NCBI GenBank assembly: GCA_964415045.1
Contig: CAYPZL010000025.1
Coordinates: 1-42,196 of the forward strand
DNA: 42,196 bases
Direction of reading: 5' to 3'
DNA from: CAYPZL01 sp964415045
GTDB lineage: Bacteria > Planctomycetota > Phycisphaerae > Sedimentisphaerales > Anaerobacaceae
The notes below the pieces were generated by a model. The model worked only from the letters and a program-made list of their open reading frames with translations, was not told the DNA's origin and did not search any database. Positions 26,011 through 34,982 of the stretch are shown in pieces. Position numbers and translations under genes: made by a program. Each line of letters begins with the position of its first letter. The first letter of the stretch is position 1.

Positions 26011-27705
26011 ATGATATCATTGCTTGGTCAAATCCTGGTTCGTCGCACCTCACTTTCCACCGGGGATCTTGAGGCCGCCCTGTCCTTCCAGGAACAGGAG
26101 GCGCCCGAGAAAAGGATCGGGCAGATTCTCATCGAGAGGGGGCACGTGGGCGAAGGGGACGTGGGAGCCGCCCTGGCCGAGCAATGGGACGTCCCGTATT
26201 GGGCGGAGATTCCCGCCGCCTCCATTGGCGGAGAAATTCCCCGGGACCTGCCGCTCGAATTTCTGCAGAAGCATGGGATTCTCCCGTTTGTCAACGAAGC
26301 GGGGGCTCCCGGCCTGGCCGTGGCCGATCCGCTGGACACCATGGCCATCGACTCGGTGGTTAACGCCATCGGGGGCTCGTGCGACCGGGTCCTGGCCGCA
26401 CGCTCGGCGATCGAGGCGGGACTGAGCCAGTACTACTATCGCAACGGGGACGCGGCCGGCAACAGTGAATTGAAGGCCGACGACCGACTCCGCGATCTGA
26501 CGGCCGAGAGCGATACCGAGGACCTCCTGGATTTGTCCGGCGGCGCGCCGATCATCAAGCTCGTCAACGCCTTTCTCTTTCAGGCGAGCCAGTCCCGGGC
26601 CAGCGATATCCACATCGAGCCCTACGAGAACGAGGCCAAGGTGCGATTTCGGATCGATGGCGTCCTGTATACCCGCTCGACGTTTCCGAAGCAGTACTTC
26701 GCGGCGGTCGCGTCCCGGCTGAAGATCATGGCCAGGCTCAACATTGCCGAGCGCCGGCTGCCCCAGGACGGACGCAGCCGGATCAAGATCGGCGAGCAGG
26801 AGCTCGATACCCGCGTCTCGACGATCCCCACGGCCTGGGGCGAGCGCATCGTCCTGCGCCTGCTGGACGAATCGGGCGCGCGCTTTGGCCTGGAACAATT
26901 GGGATTCGAGCCGGAGACGGAAAAGCGGTTCAGCCGACTCATCCATAAATCCCACGGCATCATCCTTCTGACCGGGCCCACCGGAAGCGGTAAGACGACC
27001 ACGCTCTACGGCGCCATTTCGGAGCTGAACTGCGACGACCGGAACATCATGACGGTCGAAGACCCGATCGAGTACCGCCTGGGCGGTGTAAGCCAGACCC
27101 AGGTCATGCCCAAGATCGGTTTGACCTTCGCGGCGTGTCTGCGGCATATCCTCAGGCAGGACCCGGACGTGATCATGGTCGGTGAGATCCGCGACCTGGA
27201 GACGGCGCGCATTGCGATTCAGGCCGCCCTGACGGGCCACCTCGTCCTGAGCACACTGCACACCAACGATGCGGCCAGCGCCGTAACGCGGCTGGTCGAC
27301 ATGGGCATCGAGCCCTATCTCGTCTGTTCGTCCGTGCTCGGCATCATGGCCCAGAGGCTGGTCCGCCGGATCTGCCCGCAGTGCCGCAACGCGGGAAGTC
27401 TGTCCCCCGGGAAGGGGGTTTCCGCCACGGGTGAGCTGGAGTTGAGCGCCGAGGAGGGCGCGTGCTCGTACTGCAGCGGTACCGGCTACCGGGGTCGCAG
27501 CGGCATCTTCGAGCTTCTGGCGCTGGACGACGAGATCAGAGAGCTGGTTCTTGCCGACGCCAGGGCCCATACGATCAAGCAGGCTGCTTTGAAGAAGGGA
27601 ATGCGGACGCTGCGCGAAGACGGCTTGAGCAAAGTCTCTCGCGGGGTCACGACGACCGAGGAGGTATTGAGAGTCACACAGGACGATACGGACAGCGAGG
27701 GGTAG
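26011..27705 (+). CDS. gspE: type II secretion ATPase GspE
   Basis: 564 residues. An N-terminal GspE_N/MshEN-type domain (about 1-150; IGQILIERGHVGEGDVGAAL) precedes the ATPase core. Walker A is GPTGSGKTT at about 322-330, the Asp box TVEDPIEYRL follows, then Walker B LRQDPDVIMVGEIRD and the His box LSTLHTNDAASAVTRL. Four cysteines in CPQC and CSYC (about 455-488) form the zinc site typical of GspE/PilB. The enzyme powers pseudopilus assembly at the cytoplasmic face. It follows gspD by 48 bases. Confidence 0.95.
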   Translation: MISLLGQILVRRTSLSTGDLEAALSFQEQEAPEKRIGQILIERGHVGEGDVGAALAEQWDVPYWAEIPAASIGGEIPRDLPLEFLQKHGILPFVNEAGAPGLAVADPLDTMAIDSVVNAIGGSCDRVLAARSAIEAGLSQYYYRNGDAAGNSELKADDRLRDLTAESDTEDLLDLSGGAPIIKLVNAFLFQASQSRASDIHIEPYENEAKVRFRIDGVLYTRSTFPKQYFAAVASRLKIMARLNIAERRLPQDGRSRIKIGEQELDTRVSTIPTAWGERIVLRLLDESGARFGLEQLGFEPETEKRFSRLIHKSHGIILLTGPTGSGKTTTLYGAISELNCDDRNIMTVEDPIEYRLGGVSQTQVMPKIGLTFAACLRHILRQDPDVIMVGEIRDLETARIAIQAALTGHLVLSTLHTNDAASAVTRLVDMGIEPYLVCSSVLGIMAQRLVRRICPQCRNAGSLSPGKGVSATGELELSAEEGACSYCSGTGYRGRSGIFELLALDDEIRELVLADARAHTIKQAALKKGMRTLREDGLSKVSRGVTTTEEVLRVTQDDTDSEG

Positions 27706-27717
27706 GGGCCTGCGGCG

Positions 27718-28935
27718 ATGGCGCTATTCGAATACACGCATGTGAATCAAACCGGGCAGGAATCGGAGGGCCTCGTGGACGCCGCGTCGCTGGAAGAGGC
27801 TCGCAGGCGCCTGCGCACCGCCGGTTACCATGTGATCGAGATCGCCCAGAGACAGGCGGACGCCGAGCCCAAGACGGCGTCGGACCGGCACCGGGTGCGT
27901 CGGATCGGAACGCGCGAGCTGTCCGCGGCCACGCGCCAGCTCTCGGTCCTGATGCAGGCCGGCATGCCGCTGGTCACGGCGCTGTCTACGCTGGCCGAAC
28001 AGTTGGGCGACAGCCGTCTCGGAAGGGTCTTCGCCCGGGTGCGCGACAGCGTCAATGAAGGCGTCGCGCTGGGCAGAGCCCTGGCGGACCATCCGTCGGT
28101 GTTTCCCGGGACCTACGTCAGCATGGTCGAGGCCAGCGAGGCGGCGGGTACGCTGGAAGACGTGCTCGCCCAGTTGGCGGATCTGTACGAGAGACGCGCC
28201 AGGCTGACGGGCAAGGTGAAGGCGGCGCTGGCCTATCCGTTGTTCATGCTGATCGTCGGTTTCTCGGTGGTGGTTTTCGTGCTGAGTTTCGTTCTGCCGA
28301 GCATCACGAAGCTGTTCCTTGAAATGAAGATGCGGCTGCCCTGGCCGACGGTCGTTCTGATCGAGACGAGCAACGTCATCTCGCGCTATTTCTGGGCGCT
28401 GGCGGTCCTGCTGATCGGCCTGGGGGCGACCTTGGTCTACTGGACCCGAACCAGTGCCGGGCGCGCGCTCTGGGACCGGCTCAAGCTGAAATGTCCGCTT
28501 CTGGGCTCGGTCGCGCGCAAGGTCGCGGTATCGCGCTTCTGTCGCATGCTCGGCGCCTTGCTGAAGAGCGGGGTCACGATCGTCGAGGCGCTGACACTGG
28601 CCGAACGCGTGGCGGGCAATACGGTCATCGCACGGGCCGCCGCCGACGCCAGGGACAGGGTCAGTCACGGAGACACCATCGCCAATTCTCTGGGTCGCAG
28701 CGGCGTCTTTCCGCCCGTAGTGGTCAACATGATCGCCGCCGGGGAGCAGAGCGGAACCGTCGAGGACGGACTGGCGCGTTTGGCCGACCTGCTGGACAGC
28801 GAGGTGGAGGCCAGGCTGGGCACCGTGACGTCCCTGCTCGAGCCCATTATGATTCTCGTGCTCGGGGCGCTGGTCGGATTCATCGTGCTGGCCATGCTGC
28901 TGCCCATTTTCGACATCAATCAGGCGATCGCTTAA
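27718..28935 (+). CDS. gspF: type II secretion inner-membrane protein GspF
   Basis: 405 residues with the two tandem T2SSF cytoplasmic domains (about 70-190 and 270-390) and three membrane helices near 172-195, 220-242 and 376-400. Typical motifs are RQLSVLMQAGMPLVTALSTL in the first copy and CRMLGALLKSGVTIVEAL in the second, with GEQSGTVEDGL before the last helix. It is the platform protein contacted by GspE. The gene starts 12 bases after gspE. Confidence 0.95.
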   Translation: MALFEYTHVNQTGQESEGLVDAASLEEARRRLRTAGYHVIEIAQRQADAEPKTASDRHRVRRIGTRELSAATRQLSVLMQAGMPLVTALSTLAEQLGDSRLGRVFARVRDSVNEGVALGRALADHPSVFPGTYVSMVEASEAAGTLEDVLAQLADLYERRARLTGKVKAALAYPLFMLIVGFSVVVFVLSFVLPSITKLFLEMKMRLPWPTVVLIETSNVISRYFWALAVLLIGLGATLVYWTRTSAGRALWDRLKLKCPLLGSVARKVAVSRFCRMLGALLKSGVTIVEALTLAERVAGNTVIARAAADARDRVSHGDTIANSLGRSGVFPPVVVNMIAAGEQSGTVEDGLARLADLLDSEVEARLGTVTSLLEPIMILVLGALVGFIVLAMLLPIFDINQAIA

Positions 28936-28988
28936 TGAGCGGGAGTCTTTGCAAAATGGAGATTAGGCTTAGTTAGGAGGCTACGCTG

Positions 28989-29441
28989 GTGTACGTATCA
29001 CGTTCGATGCAGAAACACGGCCGGTCGCGGGGTTTTACCCTGATCGAGCTGATGGTCGTGGTTGTGATCCTGGGCATCCTCGCCACCATCATGATGCCCA
29101 AAATCCTGGATCGCCCCGAACAGGCACGCCGGATGAAGGCCAAGGTTCAGATACGCAACCTGCAATCCGCATTGGCGTTTTTCAAGACCGACACGGGGCG
29201 GTTTCCCACCACCTCGGAAGGCCTGGAGGCGCTCGTGAACGACCCGGGCCTGGAAGGCTGGAAGCGCGGCGGCTATATGGAAGGCGGCAGGGTTCCCCTG
29301 GACCCGTGGGGCAATCCGTACATCTATATCTGCCCGGGCATGCACGACGACTACGATCTGGAGTCCTACGGCAAAGACGGAGAGGACGGCGGGACGGACG
29401 ACTATGCGGACATCGAAAGCTGGAACCTGGACCAGAAATAG
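28989..29441 (+). CDS. gspG: major pseudopilin GspG
   Basis: 150 residues from GTG 28989, with TAGGAGG 8 bases upstream, the strongest ribosome-binding site in the cluster. Expression above the neighbours would suit the major pseudopilin. The leader ends in Gly before FTLIELMVVVVILG, with Glu at +5. Downstream are the GspG hallmarks FPTTSEGLEAL, PLDPWGNPYIY and a C-terminal DxxSYGKDGEDGG calcium-site region. Processing needs a prepilin peptidase that is not encoded here. Confidence 0.95.
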   Translation: MYVSRSMQKHGRSRGFTLIELMVVVVILGILATIMMPKILDRPEQARRMKAKVQIRNLQSALAFFKTDTGRFPTTSEGLEALVNDPGLEGWKRGGYMEGGRVPLDPWGNPYIYICPGMHDDYDLESYGKDGEDGGTDDYADIESWNLDQK

Positions 29442-29955
29442 CCCGGGCGGGCCGGCGATCGCGCGCGGCTTCACCTTCATCGAGCTCATCGTCGTGCTCG
29501 TGGTGCTGGGAATCTCCGCTTCCGTTGTGTTCCCCAGAATAGGCGGTTTTCTGTTGAAGGAGCCCGAGCCGTGGCAAAGCGCCCGGAAACTGGTTCGCGT
29601 GGCCCGCTACGCGCACGAGTGGGCGGTGACGACGGAGTCCGCCGTTTCGCTTCACATCGATACGGAAACGGGCAACTATTGGGCGACGGACCGGTCCATG
29701 CGGGAAGGAGCAAGCGAGAGTCCCTGGGGCCGGGGCCTCAGAGGCCGGTTGGCCGATGACATCGAAATCACCGCCCTCCAATACCGCGGGGAGGATCCAG
29801 TGGCGGAGGATCGTCTGGTCGTCGAGTTTCGCCCCGACGGGTGGAACGACCCCTTCGTTCTGAAGATGACCTCGTCGGGCGCAAAGACGGTGGAAGTCGT
29901 ATTCGGCGGCCGGCTGGGCGAAGTGGAACTCATCGGCGAAGAGGGGGGCAGATAG
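29404..29955 (+). CDS. gspH: minor pseudopilin GspH
   Basis: 183 residues. The prepilin signal GFTFIELIVVLVVLGISAS begins near residue 22, so the leader is long for the family. The C-terminal part is beta-rich with VSLHIDTETGNYW and VVEFRPDG, typical of GspH/FimT proteins. ATG 29404 lies 38 bases inside gspG in another frame, so the two genes overlap and may be translationally coupled. Confidence 0.85.
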   Translation: MRTSKAGTWTRNSPGGPAIARGFTFIELIVVLVVLGISASVVFPRIGGFLLKEPEPWQSARKLVRVARYAHEWAVTTESAVSLHIDTETGNYWATDRSMREGASESPWGRGLRGRLADDIEITALQYRGEDPVAEDRLVVEFRPDGWNDPFVLKMTSSGAKTVEVVFGGRLGEVELIGEEGGR

Positions 29956-29957
29956 GT

Positions 29958-30473
29958 ATGTCACGTGCGCGTGCCGGAATTCGGTGCATCTCGTCTCGCA
30001 AGGGCGGCTCCCCGGGTTTTACGCTGATCGAGATCCTGGTGGCGTTGTGTGTCGTTCTGATCGCGCTGGTGCCCTTGATTCGCCTGCACGTTCTCAGTGT
30101 CCGCCAGATCGATGCCGGTATGCGGATAGCCAGGGCGACGCTCCTGGCAAACGCCAAGCTGGCGGAGATTGTCGCGCAGAAAAGACCGGCGTTCGGGAAG
30201 GACGAGGGTCGCTTCGACGAGGCGCACCCGGGCATTGCTTTCTATTGGGAATCGGTGGTGACCGAGGCGCGGCCGTCCGAACTGACAGCGGAGGCCTGGT
30301 CTGACGTGAGACACGTGCATTTAGACGTGTTCTGGCAAAAGGGTGACCGGGACGCAGCCGTCTCGCTCGAGACGCTGGTTCACGTTGTTCCGGACGGAAA
30401 GATCGAGATTACGGAAAAACAGGATGACGATAGCAGCAAGAAGAAGACGAATATTCCCGGCTCCGGCCGCTGA
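29958..30473 (+). CDS. gspI: minor pseudopilin GspI
   Basis: 171 residues from ATG 29958, two bases after the gspH stop, with a G-rich ribosome-binding region. The prepilin motif is GFTLIEILVALCVVLIALVP. The middle part, ARATLLANAKLAEIVAQKRP, matches the conserved helix of GspI, and the remainder is a small beta domain. The tail is charged and Lys-rich. GspI nucleates the pseudopilus tip with GspJ and GspK. Confidence 0.88.
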   Translation: MSRARAGIRCISSRKGGSPGFTLIEILVALCVVLIALVPLIRLHVLSVRQIDAGMRIARATLLANAKLAEIVAQKRPAFGKDEGRFDEAHPGIAFYWESVVTEARPSELTAEAWSDVRHVHLDVFWQKGDRDAAVSLETLVHVVPDGKIEITEKQDDDSSKKKTNIPGSGR

Positions 30474-31224
30474 TCCGGCTCTGCTGCCGAGCCGGTGGCG
30501 CCAGCGGCGCCGGCGCGCCCGCGCCGGCTTCACGCTGCTGGAAATTCTGGTCGCGCTGGGCGTGCTCGGCATCATCATGAGCGCCGTGTACGGCAGTTAC
30601 CGGGCGGTGAGCACTTCGATTGTCGGCTTGCAGCCCCGAATCGCCCTCGACCAGCGGGCCAGGTTCTTTCTGCAGCAATTGGGCAGGCAGATCCGATGTT
30701 GTTACGGCGGCCGCTCGAATGTGTCGAGCCCGACCACGCGCCAGCAAAACGAGGAAGACGCGCGCCGTTCCGAGAAACGTCCCTCCCTGTTTCAGAGCGG
30801 CAAGACCGCGGCCGGCGACGTTCTGTTGCGATTTGTCACTTCGGGCGGCGCGATGGCCTGGAACCTGGACTCCGAGTGCCTGATCGTTGTGTCATACAAG
30901 CTGGACGAGAAACGACGCGTGTTGCTGACGAACGAATTCGTGTACGGACGACGCGACGAAGACGACGAGGATTGGAAGATCGTTCTGGAAGACGTCGTTG
31001 AAATCGAGTTTGAATACTTCGACGGCGTCGATTGGCACTCGAAATGGGATTCCAAGGTTTCCGGCGGTCCTCCCCGGGCCGTGCGGGTGCAAGTGGCCCT
31101 GGAATCGCCCGAGCGGGGCGTTGTCTCTTTCACCACGGCCGCCTCCGTACTGTGTTGCGCCCGGCCCGAATCCAGGACCCGCGTGCAGAGAAGCCCCGAT
31201 GCGGACAAAGAAGCCGGCAAGTAG
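30424..31224 (+). CDS. gspJ: minor pseudopilin GspJ
   Basis: 266 residues from ATG 30424, which overlaps the gspI end by 50 bases. The leader before GFTLLEILVALGVLGI is about 35 residues and very Arg-rich, much longer than usual, and no closer start in frame is visible. The C-terminal part (VLLRFVTSGG, LVVSYKLDE-type strands, WKIVLEDVVEIEFEYFDG) fits the GspJ beta fold. It is part of the pseudopilus tip complex with GspI and GspK. Confidence 0.85.
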   Translation: MTIAARRRRIFPAPAADPALLPSRWRQRRRRARAGFTLLEILVALGVLGIIMSAVYGSYRAVSTSIVGLQPRIALDQRARFFLQQLGRQIRCCYGGRSNVSSPTTRQQNEEDARRSEKRPSLFQSGKTAAGDVLLRFVTSGGAMAWNLDSECLIVVSYKLDEKRRVLLTNEFVYGRRDEDDEDWKIVLEDVVEIEFEYFDGVDWHSKWDSKVSGGPPRAVRVQVALESPERGVVSFTTAASVLCCARPESRTRVQRSPDADKEAGK

Positions 31225-31240
31225 CCAGGAGAGCAAGCGT

Positions 31241-32260
31241 ATGGACACCAGGCACGACATGCTTCCGCAGAGACGCGGTGTGGCGCTGGTGGCGGTCTTG
31301 CTGGTCATCGCGCTGATCGCGGCGGTCATTTTTGAGTTCAATTATGATTCGCGCGTACGATATCAGTTGGCTGACAATCTGCGGGCCAGCCACCAGGCGC
31401 TGCACTGTGCCGAGGCGGGCCTGGCCACGGCGACGGCCGCACTGGCCCGGGTAGGCGAGGCAGCGCCCGAGGAAGAGATCACCAAGGTTCTCTCCGGCGC
31501 GGTGCAGGTGCCCCTGGGCAAGGGCTATTTCACCGTTTCCGTCGCCGGTGAGACGGGCAAGATCAACGTCAACGGTTTCAAAACGCCCGAGGGGCAGCTC
31601 GTTCGCCCGCGCATCGACCAGATGCTGCGGTTGATCGACGTGCTCAATTCACAGTACGGCCAAGAGAATCCCTTGCGTTACAGCCTCGTTCCGGCCATCA
31701 TCGACTGGATCGATGCCGACGATGAAGTTACGATATTGCCCTTTGTCAGAGGAGCCAATGCGGGCGCCGAGAGCGACTACTACCAGGCGCTCGAGAAGCC
31801 GTATCGCTGCAAGAACGCGCCGCTCGAACTCCTGGGCGAGTTGACGCTCGTCAAGGGCATGAGCCGGGAAATCTTCCACGGCGCGGCAGGCACGGGCGAA
31901 ACACCTCGTGTGGCGGGCATGAAACAGTTCCTAACCGTCTACGGCGATGGTAAACTGAACATCAATGAGGCCTCGGTGACTGTGCTGCAGACACTCTCGG
32001 AGCGGATGACCCGAGCCCTGGCCGAGAACGTTGTGCAGCATCGTCCCTACAAGAATGCACGAGAGCTCAGTGAAGTGCCGGGTATGACGCCGGACGTACT
32101 CGAAGAGATCCAGGAATTTGCCGGCGTGCAGGCAGGCGGCGAGTATTATACGGTGACCGCCCGTGGCGTAGCGGGCCAGTGCGTTCGAACGCTGCGGGTG
32201 GTCGTGAAGAGAGATCGGCGGAAAGGCCGGTGTGTGCCTTTGATTCGCTGGGAACTGTAA
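31241..32260 (+). CDS. gspK: minor pseudopilin GspK
   Basis: 339 residues from ATG 31241 with AGGAG 9 bases upstream. The N-terminal helix RRGVALVAVLLVIALIAAVI lacks the Glu at +5, which is the usual exception for GspK. The large alpha/SAM-like part carries NVNGFKTPEG, YSLVPAIIDWIDADDE, KLNINEASVTVLQTL and ELSEVPGMTPDVLEEI, all matching the family. GspK caps the pseudopilus. Confidence 0.92.
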   Translation: MDTRHDMLPQRRGVALVAVLLVIALIAAVIFEFNYDSRVRYQLADNLRASHQALHCAEAGLATATAALARVGEAAPEEEITKVLSGAVQVPLGKGYFTVSVAGETGKINVNGFKTPEGQLVRPRIDQMLRLIDVLNSQYGQENPLRYSLVPAIIDWIDADDEVTILPFVRGANAGAESDYYQALEKPYRCKNAPLELLGELTLVKGMSREIFHGAAGTGETPRVAGMKQFLTVYGDGKLNINEASVTVLQTLSERMTRALAENVVQHRPYKNARELSEVPGMTPDVLEEIQEFAGVQAGGEYYTVTARGVAGQCVRTLRVVVKRDRRKGRCVPLIRWEL

Positions 32261-32298
32261 GGCGGACGCGACGACCTGGTGACGATTGGCAGGCGGAT

Positions 32299-33747
32299 AT
32301 GCGTGGCAGCGTAGGAATCGACATAACGGGCCGCAGTGTGAGGATCGTGCAGATCTCACGCAAACACGAGCGGCTGTTCGTGCCCCGGACGTACACGAGG
32401 CAAGCGGGGTCACAAGACTCGAGCGCCGAAAGTGCACCGGCCGGCTCGCTTCTGGCCGAGGCCCTCCGGGAAGCCGACATCGAGCCGAGCGCTCCGGTCG
32501 TAGTCGGCTTGCCGTACGACAAGGTCTTCTTCTCCGGCTTCCGGACGGATCTGGCCAAGCAGGAGGACGTGCGTCGCTTGCTCAAATTCGAGCTCGAGGA
32601 CGATTTCCCCGTGCCGTTCGATGATCTGGTGATGGATATCTGCGGGTGCCGGAGCGTGAACGAACGCGAGCGGGAGTATTTGATCGCCGCCGTCAGCCGC
32701 AGGGAGATGGATATGTGTCTGCACGAGCTGCGCGAAACGGGACGAAAGTGCGTCGTGTTATCGACCGACGTCTGCGCGCTTCACGCCGTCGTGCAGGTAG
32801 CCTGCCCCGATGACTCGGGTCCCTCGATGATCCTCCACGTCGATGGTCACCGGATGATTCTGGGAGTCGTACAGGACAACGATATCGTCTATGCCCGGCA
32901 CGTGGCCTGCGCCGAACCCGAGGCTGCGACACTGGTCCGCGAGGTTGAGCTGGCCCGGCGCGCGGTTTTCGGCAGGCAGGGCGCCGAGCCCATTCCGATT
33001 TTCCTGAGCGGGCCGAACGGATTGGTCGAGGAGCTGTCGAAGCCGCTGGCCTCCGCGACCGGTTGCGAAATTCGGCGGGCCGATCTCTGGCCCCACGTTC
33101 AATCGTCACAGGACCCCGAGCTCGGCGGCCAGTACGACGTGGCCCTGGGGTATGCGTTGATCGGTCTGGGGTTGGGAAGCGACGCTCCGAATTTTCTGGG
33201 GGCGGATGTCTCGCAGGCGGATCGCACCGCCAAATCCAGGGCAAAGCACGCCGCCGCTGTCTCCGTCGTTCTCCTGGCGGCCATTCTGGCTTTGTTCGGC
33301 GCCAAGCTGTTTGGGGACCTGCGTACGCTGAAAGTCGAAGACGCGCGGCTCGAGGAAGAGATTCGCGCGGTGTTCACCGACGCGTTTCCCGACGAGAAGA
33401 AGATCGTCAACGAGCTGGCGCAGATGACGGAGCATGTGAAATCGCTGCGCAAGGAACGTGACACTCTGGCGGCCGCCGTGGGGCAGCGCGTGCGCCCGTT
33501 GCGCATCCTGCACGTGCTGAGCGAACGAATGACATCGGAGAAGGGAATCGCCATCTCCTCATTCTCGATCAGAGACGCGACGATCCAGCTTGCGGGGACG
33601 GGCCGGTCCTTCGAGTCGGTGGAGCAGTTTCGGGAGGAGTTGCGCCAGGTCCCTGAATTCGCCTCGGTGGAGCTGGAAGACGTCGCTTTGAGCCAGGGCA
33701 GCGACCGTCCTGCCTTTCGGCTCCTGATCTCGGTGAAAATCGGTTGA
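32299..33747 (+). CDS. gspL: GspL-type assembly protein (actin-like domain plus PilN-like domain)
   Basis: 482 residues. Residues 1-300 form a PilM/GspL actin-like domain (MRGSVGIDITGRSVRIVQIS, LLKFELEDDFPVPFDDLVMD). A membrane helix lies near 317-342, then a coiled coil and a ferredoxin-like periplasmic domain (VEQFREELRQVPEFASVELE). Pili use two proteins, PilM and PilN, for these parts; their fusion in one chain is the normal GspL design. ATG 32299 has AGGCGG upstream. It links GspE to GspM and GspC. Confidence 0.88.
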   Translation: MRGSVGIDITGRSVRIVQISRKHERLFVPRTYTRQAGSQDSSAESAPAGSLLAEALREADIEPSAPVVVGLPYDKVFFSGFRTDLAKQEDVRRLLKFELEDDFPVPFDDLVMDICGCRSVNEREREYLIAAVSRREMDMCLHELRETGRKCVVLSTDVCALHAVVQVACPDDSGPSMILHVDGHRMILGVVQDNDIVYARHVACAEPEAATLVREVELARRAVFGRQGAEPIPIFLSGPNGLVEELSKPLASATGCEIRRADLWPHVQSSQDPELGGQYDVALGYALIGLGLGSDAPNFLGADVSQADRTAKSRAKHAAAVSVVLLAAILALFGAKLFGDLRTLKVEDARLEEEIRAVFTDAFPDEKKIVNELAQMTEHVKSLRKERDTLAAAVGQRVRPLRILHVLSERMTSEKGIAISSFSIRDATIQLAGTGRSFESVEQFREELRQVPEFASVELEDVALSQGSDRPAFRLLISVKIG

Positions 33748-33751
33748 TACG

Positions 33752-34282
33752 ATGCAGTTGACAAAAAGGGAAAAAACGGTCGTCATCGCGGGAGCGAGCT
33801 TCCTCGTGCTGCTCATTGTCGTTCAGCTCATCGTCCGTCCGACGACCGAACGCATCTCCATGCTTCGACGCGTGGTCGCCGACAAGCGCGCGGCGTTGAC
33901 CGATTTGCGAGCCGGAAGCCGGGAGTACCAGACGCTGACGGAGGAGGTCGAGAGGCTGCGTTCCATGATTTCCCGGCAGCAGGAGAGCCGGACGATGCTC
34001 TCGGCCATCGAGCGGATCGGGGAGGCGTCGGGGTTGTCGGAGAACGTGCTGTCCCTGAAGCCAACCACGGTGACCATGGATGAGGAATACGAGGAGACGG
34101 TGGTCGAGATTCGTTTGGACCGGATTACGCTGGCTCAACTCGTGGAGTTTCTGGGCAAGCTGGAGTCTCTCGGCCGGGCCGGGGGCATCAAGGCCCTGGA
34201 CGTCCGGCGCGCCGAACGCAGTGAGGGCGCACTGCGGGCCGTCGTCCAATTGGCGACCGTCTCGCAGATCGGGCCCGGGTAG
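33752..34282 (+). CDS. gspM: GspM-type assembly protein
   Basis: 176 residues beginning four bases after gspL. A short cytoplasmic start (MQLTKREK) precedes a membrane helix (about 10-28). A coiled coil follows (TDLRAGSREYQTLTEEVERL) and then a ferredoxin-like domain ending in VVQLATVS. This is the size and layout of GspM, which pairs with GspL. It is the last recognised gene of the secretion run; no gspN or gspO follows. Confidence 0.82.
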   Translation: MQLTKREKTVVIAGASFLVLLIVVQLIVRPTTERISMLRRVVADKRAALTDLRAGSREYQTLTEEVERLRSMISRQQESRTMLSAIERIGEASGLSENVLSLKPTTVTMDEEYEETVVEIRLDRITLAQLVEFLGKLESLGRAGGIKALDVRRAERSEGALRAVVQLATVSQIGPG

Positions 34283-34314
34283 CTGCAATCCCGGCGCTTT
34301 CTTCGGGGCGTCGT

Positions 34315-34485
34315 GCGGTCGGGCGGGATTGCCCCGACTACGGGCGGCATCTCGACGAATGGATGACGTATTACGAGCACATGGGAATCGAGCGTATCTT
34401 CGCCGCCGAGGACTTGCTATCAACTCTCGACAACGCGGCCCTGTTGGAGCAGCGCCTCGTTCTTGACCGATCTTCGACACCATGA
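34315..34485 (+). pseudogene. short C-terminal gene fragment, family unknown
   Basis: The frame ending at TGA 34483-34485 encodes about 56 residues including HLDEWMTYYEHMGIERIF and AALLEQRLVLDRSSTP. It has gene-like codon use but no start codon or ribosome-binding site. It lies between gspM and a transposase remnant, so it is probably debris left by insertion or deletion. Confidence 0.3.
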
Positions 34486-34576
34486 AATTGTATTTCTTTT
34501 TGCGCACGGGACTTGCGCATTGGCCCGCAGCTCTTGGCACTCCATCTGGTCTTCTGGTCCGGTGGTTCACAGGGGT

Positions 34577-34975
34577 TCATGGTTTGTCCTCTGAGACGGA
34601 TTTGATCGTCCGGAAGATCTGCTCCACCGGCCACAATTCCTTGTACCGCAAGGCAATCTCTTGGGCCGGCCGGTCCGGGTCGGTCTGGAGAACCCAGACG
34701 CCATCGGATTTCTCCTGGGCTTGTATCTTCTCATCGTCAATCTCGAAGCGTCGGCTCGAAGCCGGAGTCTTGAGGTACTTGCGATAGCCCTTATTGCCCA
34801 CGAGGGATTTGTCGCCCTGTTTCAGGGCAGAACGCAGATGAGCGACGATCGCGTGGCGATCTTGGCGATCCTTCTTTGCCTGATCGGCATTGAAGCAGAC
34901 CACATAGCGATGGGAACCGACATGGACCTCTTTGACGGCCAATGGCGAAGGGTCTTTGCTACAGGTCTTGGGCAC
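34577..34975 (-). pseudogene. IS1634-type transposase remnant
   Basis: About 130 residues of the C-terminal half of a DDE transposase: VGSHRYVVCFNADQAKKDRQ, LKQGDKSLVGNKGYRKYL, FEIDDEKIQAQEKSDGVWVL and ALRYKELWPVEQIFRTIKSV, which includes the conserved Glu region. Full-length members have around 550 residues. Both the N-terminal part and the tail after KSVSEDKP are missing, and no terminal inverted repeats were found. The remnant begins within a few bases of the stop of the CotH gene. Confidence 0.75.
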
Positions 34976-34982
34976 GTTCCCG

